From contig JBNJGB010000019.1 of the NCBI GenBank assembly GCA_051747385.1, positions 55,739 to 119,738 on the forward strand: a stretch of 64,000 nt of DNA. The letters run 5' to 3'. This document shows, in pieces, positions 1-8,478 of the stretch; position 1 is the stretch's first letter, and each line of letters begins with the position of its first letter. Source of the DNA: JBNJGB01 sp051747385 (GTDB taxonomy: Bacteria > Myxococcota_A > UBA9042 > PHBI01 > JACKFB01). The notes below the pieces were generated by a model. It had not been told where the DNA came from. It searched no databases and saw only the letters and a program-made list of their open reading frames with translations. Made by a program: the position numbers and the translations under genes.

Positions 1-198
1 ATCCCCATGGTCGACGACCACGAGGACCCGGACCACCCGGCCCACGACGTCGACGAGGACTGCGTCATGTTCTGGCGGGCCGAGCGGGCCGGCGTGGTCG
101 ACGTCATCGCCGAGCGCTATCGGAACGATCGGGGCGACGCCAGCGTGTTCGACCCCGCCTGCATCGCCGACCTCGGGGCCGCCGCGGGCTCGCGCTAA
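1..198 (+). CDS. C-terminal fragment of an unknown protein
   Basis: The frame is open from the window edge to a TAA at 196-198. About 65 residues are visible, rich in His and Asp at the start (HEDPDHPAHD) and ending in AAAGSR. The ATG at 7 is probably internal, because the frame stays open to base 1 and no Shine-Dalgarno can be seen. I do not recognise a family. The gene converges on the sensor kinase, with only 6 bp between the two stop codons. Confidence 0.4.
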   Translation: MPMVDDHEDPDHPAHDVDEDCVMFWRAERAGVVDVIAERYRNDRGDASVFDPACIADLGAAAGSR

Positions 199-204
199 CG
201 TGAC

Positions 205-2349
205 CTACGACCCGCCTGCGGCCGGAGCGGACCCGCCCTCCTCGTCGGCCTCGCGCAGCAGGGCGTTCACGGCCCGGACGAGGTCGTCCGGGGAGAACGG
301 CTTCGGAAGGAAGCGGCGACCCGGGCGCCGGCAGGCCTCCTCCAGCTCCACGTCGGCCGGATAGCCGGAGACGAAGAGCACGGGCAGCTCGGGGCGCTGG
401 ATGACGAGGCGCTCCGCCAGGGTGCGCCCGTCCATGCCCGGCATGACGACGTCCGTGACGAGCAGGCGAAGGGGCGACCCGTCGTGGGACGCCGCCCGCT
501 CCAGCGCCTCCGCGCCGGTCTCCGCCTCGAGGACCTCGAAACCCCGGGTCCGGAGCGCGCGGGCGGCCAGGCGCCGGACGGCCCCCTCGTCCTCGGCGAG
601 GAGGATGGCCCCGCCGTCACTCGCGGGTCGCGAGGCGGCCGGGCGGGCCGGGTCCGCGGTGGCCGCGGTGCCGTCGGTGACGGGGAGGTGCACCGTGAAA
701 GTTGCGCCCTGGCCCGGCGCGCTGTCGACGCGGACGCAGCCGCCGCTCTGGGTCACGATGCCGTAGACCATGGCCAGGCCCAGGCCCGTCCCCTGGTGCC
801 CCGCGCGGGTCGTGAAGAAGGGCTCGAAGATGTGGGGGAGGACCTCCGGCTCGATGCCGCGCCCCGTGTCCCGGACCTCGAGCGCCACGTGCGGGCCCGC
901 GGAGCAGGCCGTGGCCTCGTCGTGGTCGAGCGCCACGCGCCGGGTCGAGATCCTCAGGGTCCCCCCGTCCGGCATTGCGTCACGCGCGTTGGCGGCCAGG
1001 TTCAGGAGCGCTCGCTGGAGCTGGGCCGGGTCGGCCTCGACGATCGCCTGCCGGGCGTCGGTCCGCACGTCCACCCGGATGTCCTCGCCCACCAGCCGCT
1101 GGACCATGCGTCCGGCGTCCTCGACGAGGTCGTCCAGCTCCACGTGGGCCGGATCGAGCACCTGCCGACGGCTGAAGGCCAGGAGCTGTCGCGTGAGCGC
1201 GGTCGCGCGATCGGCGGCCTCGACGATCTCCTCCAGGTCCTCGCGCACCGGCGCGTCGTCCGGAAGGTCCTCCAGCGCGAGCTTCGTGGAGCTGACGATG
1301 ACCGTGAGGATGTTGTTGAAGTCGTGGGCCACGCCGCCGGCCAGACGGCCGATGGCCTCCATGCGCTGGGCCTGCTGGAGCTGCTCCTCCCGCTCGCGGA
1401 GGGTGCGGCGCGCCTCCTCCCGCTCGCGCATCGTCTCCACCAGCCGGCGGTTCAAGCTCAGGACGCTCAGGTAGCGCCAGGCGGCCATGAGGAGCAGGAG
1501 CGCCACGCTGACTCCGCCCATCAGCCACGCCACGCGCTCGCGGGTCCACCACGAGGTCGGGGCCCCCATCCAGCGATCGTAGACGGCCTGGAATCCGGGG
1601 GTGCCCACGAGCCCGTCCACGGCGTCCCGGATACGCGCCGCCAGGACGGGCGCGTCCCGGCGGACCGCGACGCCGCGCTTCACCTCGGTCACGGGCGGGC
1701 CCACGGCCAGGAGGCGCTCCTCCAGGCCGGCCTGCTTCAGCAGGTGGAGGACGACCGGCTCCGGGTAGACGACCGCGTCCACCTGGCCGCCGAGGGCCTC
1801 GTACAGGGCCGTCCGGACGTCCCCGTACACGACGGCTTCCTCCCGATCGCCCAGGACGTGGGCGCCGAGGTTGGACGCCACGACGGCGAACGGGCGGCCC
1901 CGGAGATCGGCCGCCCCCTGGATCTCCCGTGTGCCCGGGCGGACGAAGACGCGCACGTCGAAGGTGTCCACGGGAGCGCTGAACGTCATCCAGGGCTCGC
2001 GCTGCTCCGCGATGCCGATGTTCGGGATCAGGTCCGCGCGGCCGGCCTTCAGGTGCGCGATGGCGTCGCCGAAGTCCGCGACGGCGTGGTAGCGGACGTT
2101 CAGGCCTGCCCGCTCCGCCACGAGGTCCATGACGTCGATGGCGAAGCCCGTCATGCGCCCCTCCTCGCCCTCCAGGTAGTAGGGCGGCCAGTCGCGGGGC
2201 ACCGCGGCCACGACGTCGAGGTGCGGCCGGTCGGAGGCGCCGGGCGGCGGCTCCTCCCGAGCGTCCGATGCCTCGGCGACCGTGCTCGCGAGCAGGAGCA
2301 GGCAGAGCGGGCCGAGCCATCGCGCTGGCGGGAGGGGGGCGGTCGTCAT
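205..2349 (-). CDS. Hybrid sensor kinase with periplasmic SBP_bac_3 sensor (BvgS-like)
   Basis: This 714-residue protein has a signal peptide (about 1-27) and then a family-3 solute-binding domain (about 44-265, with a typical GFAIDVMDLVAERAGL segment). One membrane helix follows (about 274-295), then a short coiled coil, a HisKA domain with phospho-acceptor His342 in GGVAHDFNNIL, a HATPase domain (N450/N454, DTGRG 494-498, GTGLGLA near 520) and a C-terminal receiver (about 581-700, Asp633 in VTDVVMPGMDG). The layout resembles BvgS-type kinases that sense a small periplasmic ligand directly. There is no HPt domain in the chain, so phosphate may leave through a separate HPt protein or response regulator. 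No partner regulator is adjacent. The ligand cannot be read from the sequence. Confidence 0.88.
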   Translation of the reverse strand: MTTAPLPPARWLGPLCLLLLASTVAEASDAREEPPPGASDRPHLDVVAAVPRDWPPYYLEGEEGRMTGFAIDVMDLVAERAGLNVRYHAVADFGDAIAHLKAGRADLIPNIGIAEQREPWMTFSAPVDTFDVRVFVRPGTREIQGAADLRGRPFAVVASNLGAHVLGDREEAVVYGDVRTALYEALGGQVDAVVYPEPVVLHLLKQAGLEERLLAVGPPVTEVKRGVAVRRDAPVLAARIRDAVDGLVGTPGFQAVYDRWMGAPTSWWTRERVAWLMGGVSVALLLLMAAWRYLSVLSLNRRLVETMREREEARRTLREREEQLQQAQRMEAIGRLAGGVAHDFNNILTVIVSSTKLALEDLPDDAPVREDLEEIVEAADRATALTRQLLAFSRRQVLDPAHVELDDLVEDAGRMVQRLVGEDIRVDVRTDARQAIVEADPAQLQRALLNLAANARDAMPDGGTLRISTRRVALDHDEATACSAGPHVALEVRDTGRGIEPEVLPHIFEPFFTTRAGHQGTGLGLAMVYGIVTQSGGCVRVDSAPGQGATFTVHLPVTDGTAATADPARPAASRPASDGGAILLAEDEGAVRRLAARALRTRGFEVLEAETGAEALERAASHDGSPLRLLVTDVVMPGMDGRTLAERLVIQRPELPVLFVSGYPADVELEEACRRPGRRFLPKPFSPDDLVRAVNALLREADEEGGSAPAAGGS

Positions 2350-2373
2350 GTCTCCAGCTTCGAGGGGGGCGGG

Positions 2374-2892
2374 CTATCCGCTCGTCTCGCGGAGGTCCTC
2401 GTCGGTGGCGGGGGGCGGCTGGGTCTCGATGTCCAGGTTGTGCTGCTCGGCCTCCGCGATGGAGGAGTAGCGCGAGTACTGGCGATCCTCCTCGTCCAGC
2501 GCCCGCTGCCGGGCCGTGCGCTCGTCGGTCTCGTGCCGCTGCTGGACGTCGACTGTGTACCGCGCCGTGGGGACGGCCTTCAAGCGGCGGTAGGGGATGA
2601 GCTCCCCCGACTCCTCGCAGACGCCGTAGGTCCCCTCGTCCATGCGCTCCAGGGCTGCCTCGACCTCCTCGAGGAGCTGCTGGTCGTGGTGGCTCATCAG
2701 GTACTGGAGCTCCAGCAGGGTCTGCTCGCTGGCCGCGTCCTCGTCGTCGCCCACCTCGTGGGACGAGCGCGTCACGTCCCGCTCCTCCGCGAGCGTCCGG
2801 AGCTCGTCGAGCATCTGGCGCCGCGTCGCCATGAGCCGCTCCCGCAGGTCCCGGAGCTGCTCGTCGGTCAGGTGCGTGTTCTCTCGCGCCAT
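2374..2892 (-). CDS. DksA/TraR-family protein lacking three of four zinc cysteines
   Basis: This 172-residue protein has the DksA plan: a charged helical hairpin (about 5-85), then the region that is normally a four-Cys zinc finger. The family motif is YGxCxxCG...RLxAxPxAxxCxxCQ. Here it reads YGVCEESGELIPYRRLKA followed by PTARYTVDVQQ, so only Cys92 is kept and the other three positions are Ser, Thr and Val. A Glu/Asp/Arg-rich tail follows. The family binds the RNA polymerase secondary channel and works with ppGpp; a zinc-independent paralogue is a known state (for example Pseudomonas DksA2). The start at 2892 has a strong AAGGAGG upstream. The longer open frame beyond it is antisense to the ABC permease gene and was rejected. 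Confidence 0.85.
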   Translation of the reverse strand: MARENTHLTDEQLRDLRERLMATRRQMLDELRTLAEERDVTRSSHEVGDDEDAASEQTLLELQYLMSHHDQQLLEEVEAALERMDEGTYGVCEESGELIPYRRLKAVPTARYTVDVQQRHETDERTARQRALDEEDRQYSRYSSIAEAEQHNLDIETQPPPATDEDLRETSG

Positions 2893-3191
2893 GAGGGCCT
2901 CCTTGCCGGAGATGTCTCCATCATATCGCAACGGGCGCCCTTCGGGGTGGAGGGGGACGCCCAGGAGCCTGTAGCGCATATGCTCCCGTCGCGATTCCCG
3001 GCCGCTTCCGCCCATCTCGACGCTCGAGAACCCTCCGCCGAACCGACTGGTTCTCCGGCTCCCTTTGGTCGCCGGCTCTCCTGGCCCTTCGGGCCAGCGC
3101 GGCAGCGCCGAGCGCTGCCAACGGAACCGTCGAACGCCGATCTGGACGAAATCGCCTCGGGCTCGCTCGGTCCGCAATACGCTACAGGCTC
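2893..3191. other. Intergenic region with two adjacent hairpins
   Basis: This 299-bp stretch separates the DksA-like gene from the last gene of the efflux operon; both are on the minus strand. Two hairpins stand side by side: CTGGCCC-ttc-GGGCCAG (3081-3097) and GGCAGCG-ccgag-CGCTGCC (3101-3119). Neither has a clear T-run, but they lie where the operon's transcript should end. The DksA-like gene's Shine-Dalgarno is at the low-coordinate end. I see no supported gene here. Confidence 0.5.
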
Positions 3192-4337
3192 CTACCGCAG
3201 GTGGCGGTGCAGGTTGAGGACGGCGGCGAGGAAGAGCGTGACGCCCATGCCGCCGAGGGCGACGAGCTGCGGGGCGACGTCCGCGAAACCGGCCGACTTG
3301 AGGAGCACCGCCCGCAGGATCTCGACGAAGTGTCGCACCGGGTCGAGGACCGTGAACGGCTGGAGCCACGCCGGCATGTTCTCCACGGGCGTCAGGAAGC
3401 CCGACAGGAGGATGGCCGGCAGGATGATGAAGAAGGCGGCCATGAACGCCTGCTGCTGGGTGCGCGCCACCGTACTCACCAGCAGGCCGAGGCCCAGGAT
3501 GGACAACAGGTAGAGCGCGCCGCCGAGGAAGACGACCAGGAGGGGGCCTCGGAGGGGCACGTCGAAGATCAGGGCGCCGGCCGCCAGGACCACGCCCAGG
3601 TCGACCATGCCGATCAGCGCCACCGGCAGCGTCTTCCCCAGCACCAGGGTCGTGGGGCGGATGGGCGTGACCAGGACCTGCTCCAGGGTCCCCACCTCGC
3701 GCTCCCGTGCCAGGCCCATGGACGTGATGACGAGGATCACCACCAGGAGGAGCGTCGCCGCGACGCCGGGCACGAAGAACTTCCGGCTGTCCAGCGACGG
3801 GTTGTAGAAGATGCGCGGCCGGATGGTCGTGCGGGGCAGGGGGAGGCGCCGGCCGGCGGCGTGGGTGCGCTGGTCGAGCTCTGCCGAGGTCCGCACCAGG
3901 GAGCGGCGGGCGACGAAGGCGGTGAGGGCGTTCCCGGCGACCATGGCCCGGTTCGAGTCGCTGCCGTCCGCGATCACCTGCAGGGTCACGGGGCGGCCCT
4001 CCGCCAGGTCGGCGCTCGTCCCGCGCGGGATCACCAGGGCGATCGAGGCGTCCCCGCGGCTCAGGTGCTCGACCGCGACCTCGGCGTCCGGGGTCGTGCC
4101 GACGAGATCGAAGGCCTCCCCGGCGACCAGGTCCCGGACGAGGGCGCGGCTGGCGCCGCTCCGATCCTGGTCGGCCACGACGGTCTGCACGTGCTCCACG
4201 TCCAGGTTCACGGCGTAGCCCAGCAGGGTGAGCTGGATCAGCGGGGCCAGCAGGAGCATCCCGGCGAGCCGGGGGTCGCGGACGATCTGGCGGACCTCCT
4301 TGGCCGTGACCGCCATCAGCTCGGTGGGCCCGGTCAT
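3192..4337 (-). CDS. ABC-2 type exporter permease, last gene of the efflux operon
   Basis: This 381-residue protein has an N-terminal cytoplasmic stretch with the family-typical KEVRQIVRDPRL, a first membrane helix (about 26-46), a large extracytoplasmic domain (about 50-185), then about five membrane helices ending near residue 375. The arrangement matches ABC2_membrane_3 proteins such as E. coli YbhR/YbhS and YhhJ. Its start ATG overlaps the stop of the preceding permease gene by ATGA (4334-4337), so the two are translationally coupled. It probably forms a heterodimeric channel with that protein, powered by the two ATPases upstream. The substrate is unknown; drugs or lipids are usual for the family. 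Confidence 0.9.
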   Translation of the reverse strand: MTGPTELMAVTAKEVRQIVRDPRLAGMLLLAPLIQLTLLGYAVNLDVEHVQTVVADQDRSGASRALVRDLVAGEAFDLVGTTPDAEVAVEHLSRGDASIALVIPRGTSADLAEGRPVTLQVIADGSDSNRAMVAGNALTAFVARRSLVRTSAELDQRTHAAGRRLPLPRTTIRPRIFYNPSLDSRKFFVPGVAATLLLVVILVITSMGLAREREVGTLEQVLVTPIRPTTLVLGKTLPVALIGMVDLGVVLAAGALIFDVPLRGPLLVVFLGGALYLLSILGLGLLVSTVARTQQQAFMAAFFIILPAILLSGFLTPVENMPAWLQPFTVLDPVRHFVEILRAVLLKSAGFADVAPQLVALGGMGVTLFLAAVLNLHRHLR

Positions 4338-5455
4338 GCCAGCGTCCTCCGGAAGCGGCGGGTGGCCAGGGCGAGCATCGCCAGGAAGAACAGCCCCATG
4401 GCGAGGCAGTCGAGCCAGACCACGTCCAGCCCGTTGCCACGGAGCAGGATCGCCCGGAGGGCGCGCACGAAGTACATGGGCGGCATGGCGTGGGCGAGGG
4501 CCTGGAGCACCGGGGGCATGTTGTCGACCGGGAAGATGAACCCCGACAGGAGCAGGGCGGGCAGGACGGTGCTCAGCGCCGCCACCTGGCTGGCGAGCAT
4601 CTGGCTCCGGGCGACGACGCTCACGACCAGGCCCTGGGCGAGCATCCCCAGGAGGAACAGGGAGGCCACGCCGAACAGGAGCGGCAGGCTCCCGCGGATG
4701 GGCACGTCGAACAGCGCCACGCCGACCGTGAGCACGAGGAGCACCTGGACGAGACCGAGCACGTAGTAGGGGCCGAGCTTGCCCAGGATGATCTCGAGGC
4801 GCCCCACCGGCGTGGCGAAGAGCTGCTCCATGGAGCCGTGCTCGTACTCCCGCGCCACGGTCAGCGCCGTCAGCATCACGGCGATCATCACCAGGATGAC
4901 GACCATGAGGCCCGGCACCAGGAAGATGGCGCTCTCCATCCGGGGGTTGAACAGCGTCCGCACGGCCACCTCCAGGGGCGGCTCGCGGGCGCCCATCTCC
5001 GCCGCGACGGCGTCCCGGGTCTCCTCCAGCGCCAGGGTCGTGCCGTAGCCCAGGGCGACGGCGGCGGTGTTGTTGTCGGAGCCGTCCAGCACGAGCTGGG
5101 CGTCGGCCTCCTCGCCCCGGGAGAGGCGGCGGGCGTAGTCCCGGGGCAGGACGAGGGCCGCCCGCGCCAGGCCGCGCCGGAACAGGGGCTCGATGACCTC
5201 CGGGTCCCGGGTCGTGATCACCCGGTCGAACGCCGTCGACGCCGTGAAGGCCTCCGCGAAGTCGCGCGAGGCGGCGGACCCGCCCTGGTCCACGACCGCC
5301 AGGGGGATGTGCTCCGCGTCGAAGGACACCGCGTAGCCGAACAGGAGGAGCAGCACGAGCGGCATCCCCAGGGCGAAGATGATGACCTGGCGATCCCGCA
5401 CGATGTGCATGACCTCCTTGAGGGCCATGGCGCGGACGCGGCCGAGGCGGCTCAT
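4334..5455 (-). CDS. ABC-2 type exporter permease
   Basis: This 373-residue protein is a paralogue of the downstream permease. It has the same plan: an N-terminal KEVMHIVRDRQV segment, a first helix near 28-46, a large extracytoplasmic domain (about 50-175), then five or so helices to the C-terminus. It shares ATGA overlaps with the permease gene on one side and the ATPase gene on the other (5452-5455). The family exports substrates across the inner membrane; with the HlyD-like and TolC-like proteins of the same operon it could deliver them outside the cell. The organisation resembles E. coli ybhGFSR, except that the ATPase is split into two genes here. Confidence 0.9.
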   Translation of the reverse strand: MSRLGRVRAMALKEVMHIVRDRQVIIFALGMPLVLLLLFGYAVSFDAEHIPLAVVDQGGSAASRDFAEAFTASTAFDRVITTRDPEVIEPLFRRGLARAALVLPRDYARRLSRGEEADAQLVLDGSDNNTAAVALGYGTTLALEETRDAVAAEMGAREPPLEVAVRTLFNPRMESAIFLVPGLMVVILVMIAVMLTALTVAREYEHGSMEQLFATPVGRLEIILGKLGPYYVLGLVQVLLVLTVGVALFDVPIRGSLPLLFGVASLFLLGMLAQGLVVSVVARSQMLASQVAALSTVLPALLLSGFIFPVDNMPPVLQALAHAMPPMYFVRALRAILLRGNGLDVVWLDCLAMGLFFLAMLALATRRFRRTLA

Positions 5456-6408
5456 CCCTGCTCCTCCCGGTTCGCCGCGGCGGCCGGGCCGGCCAGGGCG
5501 AGGAAGACGTCCTCCAGGGTCGGCTCCGTGGGCTCCACCTCGACGTCCTCGAGGCCGCGCTCCCGCAGCAGACCCGCCAGCGCGCCGGGATCGGCCAGGT
5601 CGCCCTCGGCGCGCACGTGCGACCGCCGCCCGAAGGCCTGGATCTCGAGGACGTCGTCCCGGCCGGCCAGGGCCTCGCGGAGCCGCCGGGCGCCGAAGGC
5701 CCCCGACACCGCGTGCATCGCGCCCGGCACCCAGGACCGCTTCAGCCCCTCCGGCGTGTCGAGGGCCTCCAGCCGGCCGTCCACCATGAGCCCGACGCGG
5801 TCGCAGTACTCCGCCTCGTCCAGGTGGTGGGTGGTGACGAAGACCGTCGTGCCCTCCCGGACGAGGCGGCGGATGAGCCGCCAGAAGTCGCGCCGCGCGG
5901 CCGGGTCCACCCCCGCCGTGGGCTCGTCCAGGAAGAGCAGCTCCGGCTCGTGGAGCAGGGCGGAGGCCAGGGCGAGGCGCTGTCGGATCCCCCCGGGGAG
6001 ATCCTTCGTCATCGCGCCCGTGCGCCCCTCGAGATCGGCGTGCTCCAGGGCGAACGCGATGCGCTCTCGACGGCGCCGTCCACGCAGCCCGTAGGCCCCG
6101 GCGAAGAACGCCAGGTTCTCCGCGACCCGCAGGTCCATGTACAGCGAGAAGCGCTGCGACATGTAGCCGATCCGGCGCTTGACCCGGTCGGGGTGACGGC
6201 GGACGTCCACGCCGGCCACGTGCGCCTCGCCGCCGGTCGGGGCCAGCAGGCCGCAGAGCATCCGGATGGTGGTGCTCTTCCCCGCGCCGTTGGCGCCCAG
6301 GTAGCCGAAGATCTCGCCCCGGTCGACCCGAAAGGTCACGCGGTCCACGGCCGTGAAGTCCCCGAAGCGGCGGGTCAGATCCCGGACGTCGGCGATGGGC
6401 TCAGCCAT
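5452..6408 (-). CDS. ABC transporter ATPase, second of two
   Basis: This 318-residue nucleotide-binding protein has Walker A GANGAGKST (38-46), signature LPGGIRQR (137-144, with Pro where the consensus LSGGQ has Ser) and Walker B LLFLDEP with TAGVD after it (157-167). A C-terminal extension of about 90 residues follows, typical of ATPases paired with ABC-2 permeases. I chose the ATG at 6408, which overlaps the stop of the preceding ATPase gene by 8 bp and starts MAEPIADV directly before the ABC fold; the 45 residues of open frame upstream are antisense-like Arg/Trp-rich sequence. It should form a heterodimer with the other ATPase. Confidence 0.9.
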   Translation of the reverse strand: MAEPIADVRDLTRRFGDFTAVDRVTFRVDRGEIFGYLGANGAGKSTTIRMLCGLLAPTGGEAHVAGVDVRRHPDRVKRRIGYMSQRFSLYMDLRVAENLAFFAGAYGLRGRRRRERIAFALEHADLEGRTGAMTKDLPGGIRQRLALASALLHEPELLFLDEPTAGVDPAARRDFWRLIRRLVREGTTVFVTTHHLDEAEYCDRVGLMVDGRLEALDTPEGLKRSWVPGAMHAVSGAFGARRLREALAGRDDVLEIQAFGRRSHVRAEGDLADPGALAGLLRERGLEDVEVEPTEPTLEDVFLALAGPAAAANREEQG

Positions 6409-7390
6409 GGGCGACCTCCCCGCGGTCCGCGCCGGCCACCAGGCCCAGGTAGACGTCCTCGAAGTCCGGCAGCGTGGGCTCCACCTCCACCGGGGGCTCC
6501 AGGTCCCCGAGCCGGCGCCGGAACGCCTCGCCCGCACCCTCACGGATCACCACGCGCACGGCGGCGCCCCGCGGCGACAGGGCCAGGACCTCGCCGGCGC
6601 CCTCCAGCGACAGCTCCGTCCGGTCCCGATCCGACGAGCGCAGGAGCAGGGTCTCGTGGGGAAAGCCCGCGATGAGGTCGTCGGGCGGCCCCTCCGCGAG
6701 CAGCGCTCCGCCGTGCACCAGCCCCACCCGGTGGCAGCGCTCGGCCTCGTCCATGTAGGGGGTCGCCAGGAGGACCGCCATGCCGTCCGCGACGAACTCG
6801 TACAGCAGGTCCCACAGCTCGCGGCGGCTCACCGGGTCCACGCCGTTCGACGGCTCGTCCAGGATCAGCACCGCCGGGCGGTGGAGCAGCGCGCAGGCCA
6901 GGGCGAGCTTCTTGTACATGCCGCCGGACAGGGCGTCGGCCCGCCGATCGCCGAAGCGCTCCAGGCGCGTGATGGCCAGGAGGCGCTGCCGCCGCAGGTC
7001 GATCTCCGCCCGCGACAGGCCGAACAGCCGCCCGAAGAACGTCAGGTTCTCGTGGACGCTCAGATCGCCGTAGAGGCTGTACTGCTGGGGCATGTAGCCC
7101 ACGGACTCCCGCGTCCCGGAGCGCCCGGCGACCACCTCCTCGCCGAGGATCGCCACGCGCCCGGCGTCCGCCTCCAGGAGCCCGGTCATCAGCCGGATGG
7201 CCGTGGTCTTCCCCGCCCCGTCCGGGCCCACCAGCCCGTACAGCTCTCCGGGATCCACGGACAGCGACAGGCCGCGGACGGCCTCCGTGTCCCCGAAGGC
7301 GAGCGCCAGGTCGCGGACCTCCAGCGCAGGGCCGCCCTCGGGACGCGGCGACGCCTCCGGGGTCCGACGCCGGCGCCGGAGCCACCTCAC
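6401..7390 (-). CDS. ABC transporter ATPase, first of two
   Basis: This 329-residue ATPase begins with a GTG at 7390 that overlaps the stop of the HlyD-like gene (GTGA). An Arg-rich N-terminus is followed by Walker A GPDGAGKT (55-62), signature LSGGMYKK (154-161) and Walker B LILDEP (175-180). The Asp in place of Asn in Walker A and the Lys-rich signature end differ from the second ATPase, so the two subunits are clearly asymmetric. In E. coli YbhF the two halves are one chain; here they are separate coupled genes. The long open frame upstream of 7390 is antisense-like and overlaps the HlyD-like gene, so it was not used. Confidence 0.88.
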   Translation of the reverse strand: MRWLRRRRRTPEASPRPEGGPALEVRDLALAFGDTEAVRGLSLSVDPGELYGLVGPDGAGKTTAIRLMTGLLEADAGRVAILGEEVVAGRSGTRESVGYMPQQYSLYGDLSVHENLTFFGRLFGLSRAEIDLRRQRLLAITRLERFGDRRADALSGGMYKKLALACALLHRPAVLILDEPSNGVDPVSRRELWDLLYEFVADGMAVLLATPYMDEAERCHRVGLVHGGALLAEGPPDDLIAGFPHETLLLRSSDRDRTELSLEGAGEVLALSPRGAAVRVVIREGAGEAFRRRLGDLEPPVEVEPTLPDFEDVYLGLVAGADRGEVAHG

Positions 7391-8478
7391 GACCCGCCCG
7401 TCCCCGGGATGCGCACCTCCACGGGCATGCCCGGTCGCAGCGCGTGGTCCGGGTTGTCGATGCGCGCATCGACCGCGTAGACCAGCCGCGCGCGGTCCTC
7501 CCGGGTCTGGATGTTCCGGGGGGTGAACTCCGCCTCCCGGGCCACGTGGCCGATGACGCCCTCGAAGACCCGGTCGGGCATGGCGTCCGCGACGATCTCC
7601 ACCCGCCGCCCCGGGCGGGCCTCCTCCAGGTCCTCGTTGGGCAGGTAGAAGGTCGCCCGCACCTCGCCCAGCTCCAGGAGCGTGAGGACGCGGCTGCCCG
7701 GGAGCACCACCTCGCCGGGCTCGTGGTTGCGGCGCTCGACGACGGCGTCCATGGGCGCCTCCAGGCCGCACTCGTCGACGGCCACCCGCGCCTGGTCCCG
7801 CGCGGCCGCCGCCTGGTCCGCCTGGTGCTCGGCCACCTCGAGCTGCCGGGTGGCGGCCTCGACCCGGAGCCGCGCGGTCGGCACCCCGCTCTCCACGGCG
7901 TGGGCCTGCGCCTCGGCCGCGGCCGCGCCGGCGCCCGTCACGCGAAGCTGCTCGCCCAGGGCCTCCGCCTCGGTGCGCGCGCGGTCCAGGTCCTGCTCCG
8001 ACGCGCCGCCCGTCCGGCGCAGGGTCTCCACGCGGCGCTCCGCGCGCTCGGCGGCCGCGGCCTGCACCTTCAGGGGCAGCCGCTGCGACCGTGTGGCGCG
8101 GGTCTGCGCCTCGGCGGCCGCCACCTGCCTGCGCGCCGCCTCGACGCCCTCCTCGGCCAGGGCCACCGCCGTCCGCGCCGCCTCCACCCCGGCGGCCGCC
8201 CCCCGCCGGGCCGCCTCGGCCCGGGCCAGCGCCGCCCGCGGCTCCTCGCAGTCCAGCACGACGAGGGCCTGCCCGGCCTCCACGCGATCGCCCTCCCGCA
8301 CGTGGATGGCCTCGATGCGCGCCGGGATCCGGGCGACCACGTCCACCTCGGTCCCCTCGACCACGGCGCTGCTGCCCGCGGGGCGCGCGGTCTCCTCGGA
8401 CTGCTCCCGGAGCTCCAGGTAGAGCACCACGGACAGCCCGACGACCAGCAGGAGGAACAGGGCCAGGACGCGTTTCAC
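7387..8478 (-). CDS. HlyD-family membrane fusion protein
   Basis: This 363-residue protein has one N-terminal membrane helix (about 4-22), a biotinyl-lipoyl-like half motif (near 58-85), a long Ala/Glu/Arg-rich coiled-coil hairpin (about 90-235), the second lipoyl half (APMDAVVERRNHEPGEVV, near 240-257) and a beta-barrel domain to the C-terminus. Proteins of this type (YbhG, YhiI, EmrA) bridge an inner-membrane exporter and an outer-membrane TolC channel. The start overlaps the stop of the TolC-like gene (8475-8478), and its own stop overlaps the first ATPase's GTG start, so the whole operon is translationally linked. Confidence 0.92.
   Translation of the reverse strand: MKRVLALFLLLVVGLSVVLYLELREQSEETARPAGSSAVVEGTEVDVVARIPARIEAIHVREGDRVEAGQALVVLDCEEPRAALARAEAARRGAAAGVEAARTAVALAEEGVEAARRQVAAAEAQTRATRSQRLPLKVQAAAAERAERRVETLRRTGGASEQDLDRARTEAEALGEQLRVTGAGAAAAEAQAHAVESGVPTARLRVEAATRQLEVAEHQADQAAAARDQARVAVDECGLEAPMDAVVERRNHEPGEVVLPGSRVLTLLELGEVRATFYLPNEDLEEARPGRRVEIVADAMPDRVFEGVIGHVAREAEFTPRNIQTREDRARLVYAVDARIDNPDHALRPGMPVEVRIPGTGGS

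Noticed and set aside
484..3513. Long open frame on the plus strand covering the sensor kinase and DksA-like genes
   Set aside because: It is antisense to real genes with clear domains, and its product is an Arg/His/Val/Gly-rich mixture with no known fold. GC bias removes stops.
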